A DNA stretch of 64,000 nt from Flavobacteriales bacterium (GTDB lineage Bacteria > Bacteroidota > Bacteroidia > Flavobacteriales_F > PHOS-HE28): contig JADKGB010000009.1 of NCBI GenBank assembly GCA_016717225.1, positions 83,667 through 147,666 of the forward strand, in the 5' to 3' direction. Positions 26,137 to 35,121 of this stretch are shown in pieces. Under the pieces are notes generated by a model. That model did not search any database. It was given only the letters and a program-made list of their open reading frames with translations, and was not told where the DNA came from. Within the stretch, counting starts at the first letter, position 1. Every line of letters begins with the position of its first letter. The translations under genes and the position numbers were made by a program.

Positions 26137-26973
26137 ATGGGAGCCGCCATTGCCATCGTCGTGCTGCTCGGCCTGAGCATATTCCTCACTGTGGACAACA
26201 GTTGGATGAATGTGTTGCATCAGGTGCGTAACAACATCGTTTTCGCCAATCACAACAAGGCTTATGGTGCCTTTGAACTTCGCCGTGATTACAATCGCCG
26301 CTTGGGCATGGCGTTGCTTTTTGCCGTTGGCCTGATGGTTGTCGCCATCAGCGCCCCGTTCATCGTGAACATGTTGAGCAGTGGTGAAGATGAACTGGTC
26401 GCCAAAAAGAAGATCGTAGATGTGAATCTGGAACTCTTCGAGGAGCAACCGGAAGAGCCACCTCCACCCCCGGAAGTGATCCCTCCTCCCCAACCCAAGA
26501 TCGAAACTGTGCAGTTCGTGGCAGTTGAAGCCAGCGACGAGGAACAGGATGATCCGCCGCCTACTCAGAACGAATTGGACACAACTCGAGCCGGTGTGAC
26601 AACGGAGGAAGGTTCCAAGGACGACATTCCACCTCCACCCCCTGTGGAAGAGGTTGTTTATGATCTTGCGTCAGTGCAAGAACAGCCCGAATTCCTCGGT
26701 GGGGAAGAGGCGCGTATAGCTTGGTTACAGAAGAATTTGAAATACCCGGATATGGAGTTCGAGGCTGGGATCTCCGGAAAGGTGTACATCGAGTTCGCAG
26801 TGGACAAGGATGGCTCTGTTCAAGAGGCTACGGTGAAACGCGGGGTTAGTGCCGGCTTGGACAAGGAAGCTTTACGAGCAGTGAAGGCGATGCCGAAATG
26901 GACACCCGGAAAGATGGGCGGTCGTCCGGTGAAAGTGCGTTTTGTTCAACGCGTCGAGTTCAAATTGAAATAG
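26137..26973 (+). CDS. tonB: Energy transducer TonB 1
   Basis: 278 residues. TonB spans the periplasm and opens outer-membrane transporters. There is an N-terminal helix, then a segment with NKAYGAFELRRDYNRR, then a second helix at about 48-70. A proline-rich stretch (EEPPPPPEVIPPPQPKIETV, then PPPPPVEEV) follows. The TonB C-terminal domain begins near residue 183 with EFLGGEEARIAWLQKNLKYP and ends GRPVKVRFVQRVEFKLK. Two helices before the linker differ from the single anchor of E. coli TonB but match many Bacteroidota forms. A terminator follows. Confidence 0.94.
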   Translation: MGAAIAIVVLLGLSIFLTVDNSWMNVLHQVRNNIVFANHNKAYGAFELRRDYNRRLGMALLFAVGLMVVAISAPFIVNMLSSGEDELVAKKKIVDVNLELFEEQPEEPPPPPEVIPPPQPKIETVQFVAVEASDEEQDDPPPTQNELDTTRAGVTTEEGSKDDIPPPPPVEEVVYDLASVQEQPEFLGGEEARIAWLQKNLKYPDMEFEAGISGKVYIEFAVDKDGSVQEATVKRGVSAGLDKEALRAVKAMPKWTPGKMGGRPVKVRFVQRVEFKLK

Positions 26974-26996
26974 GACCGGGCTCCATTACCCGATGT

Positions 26997-27024
26997 GAAA
27001 GGCCCCGGCATTCCGGGGCCTTTC
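26997..27024. terminator. Terminator after tonB 1
   Basis: GAAAGGCCCCGG, loop CATT, and its perfect complement ending in TTTC. It closes the exbB-exbD-exbD-tonB unit. Confidence 0.8.
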
Positions 27025-27179
27025 GCGTTAGGGAGGTTGATCCCAGGACATTACACTGGAGCTTGTTCTCTTCTCCTGGGGGTCGATACTTCGGACCTGT
27101 ATCGCCTGAGCCCTGATCGGCATCGATGATCGCAATGTGAACGCCTAGTTCCGCGTGATAGAGGCATTCACATTATCAC

Positions 27180-27680
27180 ATGGCCGAGATCATCGCTTCG
27201 AACAGGTCACGCACCTCCCATCGCTCTCCAACAGTCCGTCTGGATATGACGCCTATGGTGGACTTGGCGTTCCTCTTGCTCACTTTCTTCATCCTCACCA
27301 CCACACTGCGCCGCTTGGAAGGCTTGGACCTGCTCGCACCACTGGGGAGAGCCGGCAAGGCTTCGGACAAGACCATCACGTTCCTGCTCGCTGGCCGCGA
27401 TAGTATCTACGGTTATGCGGGACCGTTCGACCCCGCAACCACGCCCCCGAAGAGATTGGGTCTTGACCATGTGCGTGCGGCTTTGGGCGCTGTAAAGGAC
27501 ACTGCTGGCCTTACACTTCTGGTGAAGCCCTCTGCTTCTGTGCGCTATGCCAATGTTGTCGACATACTTGATGAATTCACCTTGGCAGGGCTTGCACAAT
27601 ACCATGTGGCAGACAGCATGACAGCAGAGGAGAGTTCCGCGATCAACCGTATTGAGCCTGACCGCCGTTCCTTGCCCTAA
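27180..27680 (+). CDS. exbD: ExbD/TolR-family protein 3
   Basis: 166 residues, the shortest of the three. The helix LDMTPMVDLAFLLLTFFILT is almost the same as in copy 2, with the key aspartate. The periplasmic part includes TLLVKPSASVRYANVVDILD, again like copy 2. It lies after a terminator and begins a second ExbD-TonB pair without its own ExbB. The channel protein must come from the exbB upstream or elsewhere, if this copy is active in a Ton complex. Confidence 0.9.
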   Translation: MAEIIASNRSRTSHRSPTVRLDMTPMVDLAFLLLTFFILTTTLRRLEGLDLLAPLGRAGKASDKTITFLLAGRDSIYGYAGPFDPATTPPKRLGLDHVRAALGAVKDTAGLTLLVKPSASVRYANVVDILDEFTLAGLAQYHVADSMTAEESSAINRIEPDRRSLP

Positions 27681-27786
27681 AGCCACCGCATTTCAGATAA
27701 GGCTGCGAAGTCGCAATGAACGCGAACTGTTCAGGGTTGTACAGGAGATAGGGACATTCAACAAATTCTGCATAAACCCAACCACC

Positions 27787-28671
27787 ATGTTCACCGCAGC
27801 CCTCCTTCTCCTGTTCACCATGCTCTGCATTCTTCTCAGTGGCGATGGCGCTTGGGACAACATGACACAGCCCAAGCGTAACGAACTGGTGTTTGAGGGG
27901 CGTCACCGTGGTTACGGTGCATTCGTTCTTCGCCGAGATTACGATCGTCGCTTCATCCTTGCTTTCGCAGGTGCGGTCGGCGTTATGGGCTTGGCTGTAA
28001 CAGTTCCCAAAGCAATGGCTTTGATGGGCCTGGGCGTAAACGCCACACCCGTCAAGACTTCCTTCAAGGAGATCATCGTGATCCTCAAGGAGGACATTTT
28101 CGATGTCCCGAAAGCGGATGACGTGAAACCCAAGGCTGTAGAACCCCCAACCCCCCAGCCAAAACCAAGCCCACAACCCCAGCCAGCCGGAGGTCTTGTG
28201 GTTATTACGGATGACACACTGGCAACCACTGAACCTGTTTTGAAAACAGATACGGCCACATTTACGCCAACCGTCAAAGGCCCAACCGGACCAGTAGGCC
28301 CGAAGTCGAATGACACGGGTGGTGGTAAGCCAGGGATGGAGCTCGGAACCAAGGGCAACCCGGCTGCGGCTTCCGATGTGGATTCGTTGCCCGAGTTCAT
28401 CGGTGGGCATCTTGCGATGCAGCAGTTCATTCAAGGGCACGTCCACTTTCCGGATATCGAAGACGGTGCCGCCCAAAAAGCGTTCGTGGAATTCGTCGTG
28501 GATACCGATGGGAGCATTACTCGCGTAAAGTCGAAAGGTCGGGCTCCCAAGGAATTCGGCATTGCGGCAGAGACCGTAGTGAAGGGCATGCCCAAGTGGA
28601 AACCCGCTGTTCGGAAAGGTGAACGTGTAGCTTGTATCCTCGTATTGCCGATCGACTTCCGCACGAAGTAG
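27787..28671 (+). CDS. tonB: Energy transducer TonB 2
   Basis: 294 residues from the ATG at 27787; the frame is open upstream to 27652, but that part overlaps exbD and does not look coding. Organisation copies TonB 1: a first helix (AALLLLFTMLCILLSG), RGYGAFVLRRDYDRR, a second helix, a proline-rich linker (EPPTPQPKPSPQPQPAGG) and a TonB C-terminal domain from about residue 200 (LPEFIGGHLAMQQFIQGHVH). The shared YGAF.LRRDY motif between the helices suggests a common partner in the cytoplasm. It probably arose with exbD 3 by duplication. Confidence 0.9.
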   Translation: MFTAALLLLFTMLCILLSGDGAWDNMTQPKRNELVFEGRHRGYGAFVLRRDYDRRFILAFAGAVGVMGLAVTVPKAMALMGLGVNATPVKTSFKEIIVILKEDIFDVPKADDVKPKAVEPPTPQPKPSPQPQPAGGLVVITDDTLATTEPVLKTDTATFTPTVKGPTGPVGPKSNDTGGGKPGMELGTKGNPAAASDVDSLPEFIGGHLAMQQFIQGHVHFPDIEDGAAQKAFVEFVVDTDGSITRVKSKGRAPKEFGIAAETVVKGMPKWKPAVRKGERVACILVLPIDFRTK

Positions 28672-28680
28672 CTTCGCAGC

Positions 28681-28869
28681 ATGAAGTTTTTCGCTTTGGT
28701 GATGAGCGCGCTGTACGTACTTGGCGGATCAGCCCTGTTGCTTACGGATTGGCTGGAGGACATCATCCGTAGCTACCGTCTTCCCATCGGGATCATGTTG
28801 ATCGGATACGGTGTGGTTCGCGCTTATCTCTGGCGCCGAAAATTCGCAGATCGACAGGAAGGCGAATGA
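28681..28869 (+). CDS. Small two-helix membrane protein
   Basis: 62 residues with two hydrophobic helices (FFALVMSALYVLGGSALLL and LPIGIMLIGYGVVRAYLW) and a basic tail WRRKFADRQ. It begins 9 bases after tonB 2, and its stop overlaps the start of the PstS-like gene (ATGA), which supports translation. I do not know a specific function; small proteins at this spot are common in Bacteroidota Ton clusters. Confidence 0.75.
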   Translation: MKFFALVMSALYVLGGSALLLTDWLEDIIRSYRLPIGIMLIGYGVVRAYLWRRKFADRQEGE

Positions 28870-29840
28870 GTTTTCACGAACAATTCCTCACACGATCATT
28901 GAGCAAGCGGGTCTTATTGGGCGCGTCACTTGTGTCCGTGTTCTTCGTGTCGTGCGACGCCCCGAACCCTTACGAGGATGATCTGCCGACCAAGGGCCAT
29001 GTGTTGATCCTTGCGGATGAAGACCTGCGTTCGCTCGTGGAGGCTGAAGAATTGGTCTTCGAAAGCATCTACACGAAAGCCGAATTGGACATTCGCTACT
29101 TGCCCGAAGCACAGTTGCTGAAGGCCGTTTTGAACGATAGTGTGAGGTGTTGGATCGCAACCGTACAACCGGGTGGCGAGCAAGAAACGTACTATGCCAA
29201 GCGCACTGTGAGATCACATGTGGTGCCCATTTGTATGGATGGTATTGCTGTGATGGTGAACAAGAATTGCCAGCTGGATCGCTTGAGTATCGAGCAACTC
29301 AAGTCCGCGCTCACATCCCCCACGCGCTTTCAGGCCCTAGGGTGGTCTGTGGGCAATGAGGCTGGCCCATTGGAGCCTCCACTGCCTCTCTTCGTAGCTG
29401 CCGGAAGTGGTGTAGCCAGGGCACTGGTGGATTCTTTGTTCGGACAGAGTGGGGAACTCAAGATCTCCGCGTTCTCCATGCCAGATCTGAATGCATTGGT
29501 TGAACGTGTGGCCTTGGATCCCCGTGCTATCGGCATAGTCTCCTTTGCCGCGATCAGTGATCTCGATAACCCACAGATGAAGGCTATTCGTGACAAAGTG
29601 AAGTTGGTAGCCATCAGTGGGGCAGATGGTTCTGCCGCTTTTTTGCCTAGTCAAAGCACCCTCGCCGATGGCAGTTACCCCCTTCGGCGACAGGTATGCA
29701 TGATACTCTGCGAAGGCAAAAGCGGTCTTGGCACCGGGTTTGTTTCCTTTGTGGCCAATCATAAAGGGCAACGCATCATACTCAAGCAAGGTCTAGCACC
29801 TCAAAAGGTCCCTCCGCGGGATGTGGAGATCGTTCCCTAA
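28866..29840 (+). CDS. PstS-like substrate-binding lipoprotein
   Basis: 324 residues. After a basic start there is a hydrophobic stretch ending in VFFVSCDAP, a lipobox-like site. The rest looks like a type 2 periplasmic binding fold of the phosphate-binding PstS kind: VPICMDGIAVMVNKNCQLD, SIEQLKSALTS and AAGSGVARALVDSLFG. No phosphate permease genes are near, so it probably does not serve a Pst transporter. The coupling to the small protein and TonB genes suggests an envelope role with the Ton system. Ligand unknown. Confidence 0.82.
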   Translation: MSFHEQFLTRSLSKRVLLGASLVSVFFVSCDAPNPYEDDLPTKGHVLILADEDLRSLVEAEELVFESIYTKAELDIRYLPEAQLLKAVLNDSVRCWIATVQPGGEQETYYAKRTVRSHVVPICMDGIAVMVNKNCQLDRLSIEQLKSALTSPTRFQALGWSVGNEAGPLEPPLPLFVAAGSGVARALVDSLFGQSGELKISAFSMPDLNALVERVALDPRAIGIVSFAAISDLDNPQMKAIRDKVKLVAISGADGSAAFLPSQSTLADGSYPLRRQVCMILCEGKSGLGTGFVSFVANHKGQRIILKQGLAPQKVPPRDVEIVP

Positions 29841-29855
29841 TAGCCGTAAACATAG

Positions 29856-31628
29856 ATGAAGAAGTTCCTGTTCTCAAGCCGTTCTGCAGCATCCCTTTCG
29901 AAGGCGATCATACTGACGACCTCCTGTGCGACCGTGCTCAACGTTAGTGCGCAATCGCTTGCGGACGCTATCAAGCTTACCGACAAGGAGCAATTCGAAA
30001 AGGCGACCCTCGCGTTCAATGCCTTGCTTACGGCTGATCCACAGAACGGTGAAACCTGGTTCTACTTGGGCGAGAACTACTGGAGCAATGACCGCTCGGA
30101 TAGTGCTGATTTCTGTTACAAGCGCGGGGTTGGTGTATCGCCGAAGTTTCCATTGAACGAGGTGGGTATTGGCAAAGTCATGTGGTTACGTGGTCAGGTG
30201 GTTGAAGCGCAGGCACAGTTCGATAAAGCAGTAGCCATTTCATGTGACAAGGCGAACAAGTGTTCCAAGCCCTTGCAAGCCAGTACCTACCGCGAAATAG
30301 CCGAAGCGCTTGCACAAGGCAATAGCAAGAACCTCGCGAAGGCGCTGGAGTTCGTTGCCAAGTCGCAAGAGTTCGACCCGAAGAACCCAGAAACCTTCAT
30401 CCTGAAAGGCGACATTCTCTTCGATCAAAATCCCACGGATGGCGGCACCCCGTTGGAGAACGGCTTCAAACCAGCCATCAATCTGGACCCGCTGAATGCC
30501 AAGCCTGTCGCGAGAAAGGCCTTCATGTACTATCGCGGCAAGAACTTCGCGGCATCCATTGAGGAGTATACCAAGGCCATCGCGATCGATCCTTCTTTCG
30601 CGCCAGCGTACAGTGGCCGTGCGGAAGCCTACTTCATGGCGCGCGACTTCGAGAAGGCCACAGCTGACATGAACAAATACCTGGAGCTGAACAAGGGCAG
30701 CCAGAGCGCACGGATCCGCAATGCGCAATTCTTGTTCCTGGTGAAGAAATACGATGAGAGCCTAACCGAGATCCAAGCACTTGAAGCGGAAGGAGTGAAG
30801 AACATTGTGCTCGTTCGTCTGAAAGCATATGACCTGACCGAGAAGGCGGATTTTGTAGCTGCTGAAGCAACAATGAAAGCCTATTTGGCCGAACAACCCG
30901 AAGCCAAGGTCATCAGCCTCGACTATGAGTATCTGGGTAAGATCTACCAGGGCCTTGTGCCGAAACCGGTTCCTCCTACGCCTCCTGCTCCGGGTGCTGC
31001 CGCTACACCGCCCCAGGTACCCGGAATGACCATGAACTACGATTCTTTGGCTGCCGAGATGTACTTGAAGGCTGCCCGAATGGACCGCAGTAAGGGTTAC
31101 CTCTTTGCCGATGCGGCAAAGGCCTATTCGAAGGCAAAGCTTTTCGATAAGGCCATTGCTGCGATGCGGGAGAAGATCGCACAAGGCAAACCCGAGGCGA
31201 ACGACTATTATTTCTTAGGTGACGCAGCGAACAAGGGAAAGCGCTGGCTCACCGCGGATAGCGCTTGGGCAACCTATATCCAGCGAAATGGTGAAGTCTA
31301 TCAGGGTTACAAATTCCGCGCGCGTGCCCAGAACAATTTGGACAGTGCGGAGGTCAAGGCCTTTACCGCAAAGCCGTTCTACGAGCAGGTATTGCTGAAG
31401 ATGAAGCCCGAAGAGAAAGAGAAGTACAAGGCCGATCTGGAGGAGGCGCTCAACTATATGGGACTGTACAACTTGTACAATACGGAGGCGAAGGACCTTC
31501 CGAAGGCACGTTGTTATTTCGAAAAGGTAAAAGCGTTGAACGCGGGCACGAGCATCACCAAGCAGGTGAACGAGGTAATGCTCCTCACCAAGGACCTGAA
31601 GGATGTGGTTCCTGGAAGTTGTGATTGA
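29856..31628 (+). CDS. Exported TPR protein of the Ton cluster
   Basis: 590 residues. Signal peptide ends near LNVSAQ. Tetratricopeptide repeats run through residues 35-330 and again in the C-terminal third (ATLAFNALLTADPQNGETWF, SIEEYTKAIAIDPSFAPAYS). A proline/alanine linker (PKPVPPTPPAPGAAATPPQV) near residue 370 divides the two blocks. It follows the PstS-like gene by 15 bases, so it ends the exbD-tonB-pstS-like run. TPR arrays bind partner proteins; here a scaffold in the periplasm is likely. Confidence 0.87.
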   Translation: MKKFLFSSRSAASLSKAIILTTSCATVLNVSAQSLADAIKLTDKEQFEKATLAFNALLTADPQNGETWFYLGENYWSNDRSDSADFCYKRGVGVSPKFPLNEVGIGKVMWLRGQVVEAQAQFDKAVAISCDKANKCSKPLQASTYREIAEALAQGNSKNLAKALEFVAKSQEFDPKNPETFILKGDILFDQNPTDGGTPLENGFKPAINLDPLNAKPVARKAFMYYRGKNFAASIEEYTKAIAIDPSFAPAYSGRAEAYFMARDFEKATADMNKYLELNKGSQSARIRNAQFLFLVKKYDESLTEIQALEAEGVKNIVLVRLKAYDLTEKADFVAAEATMKAYLAEQPEAKVISLDYEYLGKIYQGLVPKPVPPTPPAPGAAATPPQVPGMTMNYDSLAAEMYLKAARMDRSKGYLFADAAKAYSKAKLFDKAIAAMREKIAQGKPEANDYYFLGDAANKGKRWLTADSAWATYIQRNGEVYQGYKFRARAQNNLDSAEVKAFTAKPFYEQVLLKMKPEEKEKYKADLEEALNYMGLYNLYNTEAKDLPKARCYFEKVKALNAGTSITKQVNEVMLLTKDLKDVVPGSCD

Positions 31629-31703
31629 ACACGGTTGCGGGTGTTTGATCCGATCCGGTTTGTTGTAAACGATCGTTCGAAAAGCCTGCGGATCGCGTAC
31701 TTC

Positions 31704-31711
31704 TATATTTG
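31704..31711 (+). promoter_or_regulatory. Putative -7 box (TATATTTG) for the methyltransferase
   Basis: Exact match to TAnnTTTG, 16 bases before the start at 31728, implying a very short leader. Confidence 0.5.
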
Positions 31712-31727
31712 GACGTAACACCACCTC

Positions 31728-32519
31728 ATGTTTCTTTCCCTGCGCAAGCGCTACTCAGATTGGATCATCAAGTCCGCCTTTGAGCGGATAAGCCCCAAGC
31801 GTTTGTTGGTGCAAGCCCTGAAGGGAGATGATGTTGAATGCTCCTGTTGTGGTGGGAAGTTCCTGGCCTTCATGCCGTTCGGGACAGCGAAGAACAAACG
31901 ACCGCATTGCCTTTGCCCACAGTGCGGCACTTTGCCCCGGCATCGGCTCATGTGGCTCTTTTTGAAGGAGCGCACGCAATTACTGAAGAAGCCGATGCGG
32001 CTCCTTCACATTGCGCCGGAGACGTTCTACTTCAACACGTTCAGCAAGCACCCGTTGGTGGATTATGTGGCGGGAGACATGTTCATGCCTGGCTACAAGT
32101 ATTCACCGGGCACCATAGACCTCGACGTTACAGCGATCCAATTCCCGGACGGGAGTTTCGATGCCGTGATCTGCAGTCATGTCCTGGAGCACGTGCCAGA
32201 TGACGTGAGGGGTATGCGTGAACTATGCCGAGTGCTGAAGACAGGGGGCTTCGCCATCATTCAAGTACCCATGCTACCTGGCTTGGAGCGAACGGATGAG
32301 GACACGAGCATCACAGACCCGTTGGAACGGGAGAGGCGTTTTGGACAACACGACCATTTCAGGATCTATGGCCTCGACCTGAAGGATCGCTTGGAAAGTG
32401 CTGGATTCCTGGTGGAGGTGGTTCCGTTCTGCGACAAATTCACGAAGCAGGAAATGTTCCGATACGGTCTGCCTGCGGGAGAGGATGTCGAGGCCTATTA
32501 CTACTGTGTGAAGGCCTGA
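31728..32519 (+). CDS. SAM-dependent methyltransferase with zinc-ribbon-like start
   Basis: 263 residues. Residues 36-70 hold two cysteine pairs, CSCCGG and CLCPQCGTLPRHR, likely binding zinc. The class I methyltransferase fold follows: LLHIAPET, DYVAGDMFMPGYK, DLDVTAIQFPDGSFDAVICS and HVLEHVPDDVRGMRELCRVL, the usual glycine-poor variant seen in small-molecule or glycan methyltransferases. The C-terminus has QHDHFRIYGLDLKDRLESAG. It is a single-gene unit. Substrate unknown; similar proteins often lie in glycan loci, but none is next to it here. Confidence 0.85.
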   Translation: MFLSLRKRYSDWIIKSAFERISPKRLLVQALKGDDVECSCCGGKFLAFMPFGTAKNKRPHCLCPQCGTLPRHRLMWLFLKERTQLLKKPMRLLHIAPETFYFNTFSKHPLVDYVAGDMFMPGYKYSPGTIDLDVTAIQFPDGSFDAVICSHVLEHVPDDVRGMRELCRVLKTGGFAIIQVPMLPGLERTDEDTSITDPLERERRFGQHDHFRIYGLDLKDRLESAGFLVEVVPFCDKFTKQEMFRYGLPAGEDVEAYYYCVKA

Positions 32520-32554
32520 GTGTTCGCGTCGGATCGGCTGCACGAACCGTTCTA

Positions 32555-34426
32555 TCACCGCAGCAAAGTGACCATCCCATACTTCAGCTGCCTGTCATTG
32601 GAATCACCGTTCCACGTGGTGTATCGAACTGACCAGATATACACGCCTTCAGGCGAGCCTCCACCGTCCCAAGTAATGCTCGGTCGATCGGCAAAGAAGA
32701 TCTCCTGGCCCCAGCGGTTGAATATTCGAAGCTCGTATTCATCAAGAACGCACGCACTCGACCCTAGAAAACGGTCGTTATTTCCATCTCCGTTCGGCGT
32801 GAACACGTTCGGAATGAACAGTTCACATTCACACGGTCCCAGCTCCACGATCACGGTATCCGAAACGGAACAGCCCAGGCTATCACGCACCAAAAGCCAT
32901 ACTTCACCGGCTTCGCGCACCAAGGCGTTCATCCCCGTTCCACCATCGTTCCAGAGGTAGCTTTCGAAGCCGGACGGACCGTGCAACTCGATCTCTTCAC
33001 CTGTGCATATGGCCAAGGAGTCCTGTTCCAAAAGTGAGAATGGCTCTGCCGCGGTGATCGACACGTTCACGCTATCGCGCAGGGTATCGCAAGTGAAAAT
33101 GACCATCACCGAGTAAACACCTGCTTGGTCAACAACGATGGAGCTCGAAGTCTCTCCATTAGACCATAGGAACGTGGGTGCGGGGTTTCCGAATTGGGCG
33201 GTGATCGCTACCAGGATATTGTCCGCACACGTGGTGGTATCGTCCCAAGCGATCAGTTCCTGCGTTGGCGGTGTTTCCCGCATCCAATCATTGGACAAGC
33301 TAAGCGTGCAATAGCCCGGCGCTATCGATACGCCGTCCAGAATGAACCCACAACCAGATCCTACGACATCGGGGAAGTTCACTTGTGCCAGTTTTTGGGC
33401 AGCATCCCACCGAGCGATGTACAATTTTCCGTCGAGGCCGAGCTGCATGCCACCGAAGTATGCCGCGTTCAATTCGCCGATCACTAACTCCGTTCCAAAG
33501 GGGTTCGACGCGTTGAGGTCGTATTGGTAAAGCGGGCTGTTCGGGTAACCGAAATTGCTCCAGTACAACACTCCGCCATTGGGGGAGAACGCCACGCCAT
33601 ATCCCCAACTGCTCCCACCTTGCCCAGGCTGAGTGGTGAAGATGCCGTTGGTTAAAGCGCCAGTGGAATTGTCGAAATCCAGCAACTCGAGGAAGCACAG
33701 ATCGCCTGGAGAATCGTTCCACGTGCTGGCAATTCGGTCACCTGCGTACGAAACATCCATGCAGCCCAAAGCCGCTTGCGTATCGTTCGGGTTCGAATCC
33801 ATCACTACTTGGCCGGCATGCGATACCACAGGCTCGGAGATACCCCCGCAGGTTACCAAGTACGCATACCACTCATCTGTTCCGAACTTCCGCGCAAGCA
33901 CCCATACGTCGCGCCCGTTGGCGTGGTACGTGGCGGTGAGCTGTTCTGTTGATCCTTGAAAAAGCTGGAGGTTCTTCAGTGTAACATCTCCATAACCCCC
34001 GTTCAGCGACATGTCGATCACGGACCAGGTCATGTGGTCGTTTCCGCTGAATTGGCCCACTTGCGATGGCACAGTAAAGAGGTAGTACAGGTTGGCATTG
34101 CCGGGGAAAGGCACGATCACCACTCCTTGGGCACTGGAAAGGTTGCCGCCCATCCCGGTGCCATTGGGCATAGGGGTGTTCGAGCGGTCATATACCGTTT
34201 CTCCATCCGTATAGAACAAGCCCATTCCAGAGGGGTCCGAAATACTCGTGCAGCCCTCGAACGCATTGATGGCGCTACCGGTGAAGGCTGCTGGTGCGCC
34301 ACCGCTGAAAGTGAGCCCCGCATTGCTGCCGAAATACCAATTGGTGTGTTGGTTCTGGGCGATGCATCTTGATGGAACGAATATGACCAAGAGTGCAGGC
34401 ATCGTCAGGTGCACAAGACGGAACAT
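32555..34426 (-). CDS. T9SS type B exported surface protein
   Basis: 623 residues from the ATG at 34426, chosen because the next residues form a signal peptide (LTMPALLVIFVPSRCIAQ); the frame is open to 34492. The next 380 residues look like a beta-propeller (TNWYFGSNAGLTFSGG at the start, repeated FSPNGGVLYWS-type strands). PKD/Ig-like segments follow. The end is a gliding-motility-type (type B) sorting domain: CELFIPNVFTPNGDGNNDRF, then RIFNRWGQEIF and PEGVYIWSVRYT. It would be secreted through T9SS. Partner and role are unknown. A near-match -7 box (TGTCTTCG) lies at 34431-34438. Confidence 0.88.
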   Translation of the reverse strand: MFRLVHLTMPALLVIFVPSRCIAQNQHTNWYFGSNAGLTFSGGAPAAFTGSAINAFEGCTSISDPSGMGLFYTDGETVYDRSNTPMPNGTGMGGNLSSAQGVVIVPFPGNANLYYLFTVPSQVGQFSGNDHMTWSVIDMSLNGGYGDVTLKNLQLFQGSTEQLTATYHANGRDVWVLARKFGTDEWYAYLVTCGGISEPVVSHAGQVVMDSNPNDTQAALGCMDVSYAGDRIASTWNDSPGDLCFLELLDFDNSTGALTNGIFTTQPGQGGSSWGYGVAFSPNGGVLYWSNFGYPNSPLYQYDLNASNPFGTELVIGELNAAYFGGMQLGLDGKLYIARWDAAQKLAQVNFPDVVGSGCGFILDGVSIAPGYCTLSLSNDWMRETPPTQELIAWDDTTTCADNILVAITAQFGNPAPTFLWSNGETSSSIVVDQAGVYSVMVIFTCDTLRDSVNVSITAAEPFSLLEQDSLAICTGEEIELHGPSGFESYLWNDGGTGMNALVREAGEVWLLVRDSLGCSVSDTVIVELGPCECELFIPNVFTPNGDGNNDRFLGSSACVLDEYELRIFNRWGQEIFFADRPSITWDGGGSPEGVYIWSVRYTTWNGDSNDRQLKYGMVTLLR

Positions 34427-34788
34427 GCTGCGAAGACAGGAAAATCCTGCAGAACGTTGCTCGTAGCACTCCTTGAAGCCGAACACAACCATTGTGAACC
34501 GCTTGGTTGGTGACCAGTGGTTGCGCCGTTTTCAGTAACGAACGGGTTTACCCGAACGAACTTCAAGAACACAGGGCTCAGGACCCCATAGATGGCGAGA
34601 AACTATATGGGGCATCATAGCCCATCATTTCCGGTCGTTCTGTAATTCAAAAATGACTTCAACCGGCTCCCCGATCGTTGTAGAACATACTATGGCGTGT
34701 ACCATATCGCCATTCAAATCGCGCGAGAGCGCCGTCGAAACAATGGTCATTCGCCGATACTCAGGCACCACATAAGGGGAGGTATGCA
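34427..34788. other. Gene-free stretch of about 360 bases
   Basis: Lies between the type B protein and the next small minus-strand gene. No frame in it looks coding and I recognise no structure beyond the -7-like box noted for the type B gene. Confidence 0.5.
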
Positions 34789-35100
34789 TCAGGAAGCCTT
34801 TCGTAGATCGATCGGCCGAACCGTGCTCACTTCGCCATCAAGCACCATGAGGATCAGGTTCTCGCCATTCACATCCGTGAGCTGTACCTGGGTTATAGGG
34901 CCTTGCACTGGACCCGTCTTCAAGATATTGCCTTCAGGGTCGCAAATGTCGAACAAGGCTTCCTCAGACCCAGGCTCATAGTCGAACATCAGCAGTCGTT
35001 CGAGCTGGTCTATTCGAATATGAACCTTATGAAGTGGAATTGGAGCCATATGTGATAGGTGTCGGTCGTTCAAACGTGAACGAGGTCGATTCGGTTTCAC
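34789..35100 (-). CDS. Small protein resembling a sorting-domain fold
   Basis: 103 residues, or 86 if the ATG at 35049 is used; the latter has a near-match -7 box (CACGTTTG) upstream and is my preference. Strands such as EALFDICDPEGNILKTG, TQVQLTDVNG and LILMVLDGEVSTVRPIDL follow the order and spacing of a T9SS type A sorting domain, but no signal peptide or other domain precedes it. It may be a leftover of a larger gene or a stand-alone small protein. The resemblance is by eye only. Confidence 0.45.
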   Translation of the reverse strand: MKPNRPRSRLNDRHLSHMAPIPLHKVHIRIDQLERLLMFDYEPGSEEALFDICDPEGNILKTGPVQGPITQVQLTDVNGENLILMVLDGEVSTVRPIDLRKAS

Positions 35101-35121
35101 ATGAATGATCGCGCCGCACGT

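Noticed and set aside
24766..27680. Three exbD copies as a sign of misassembly
   Set aside because: The three differ in length and sequence outside the helix and have different neighbours, so they are true paralogs.
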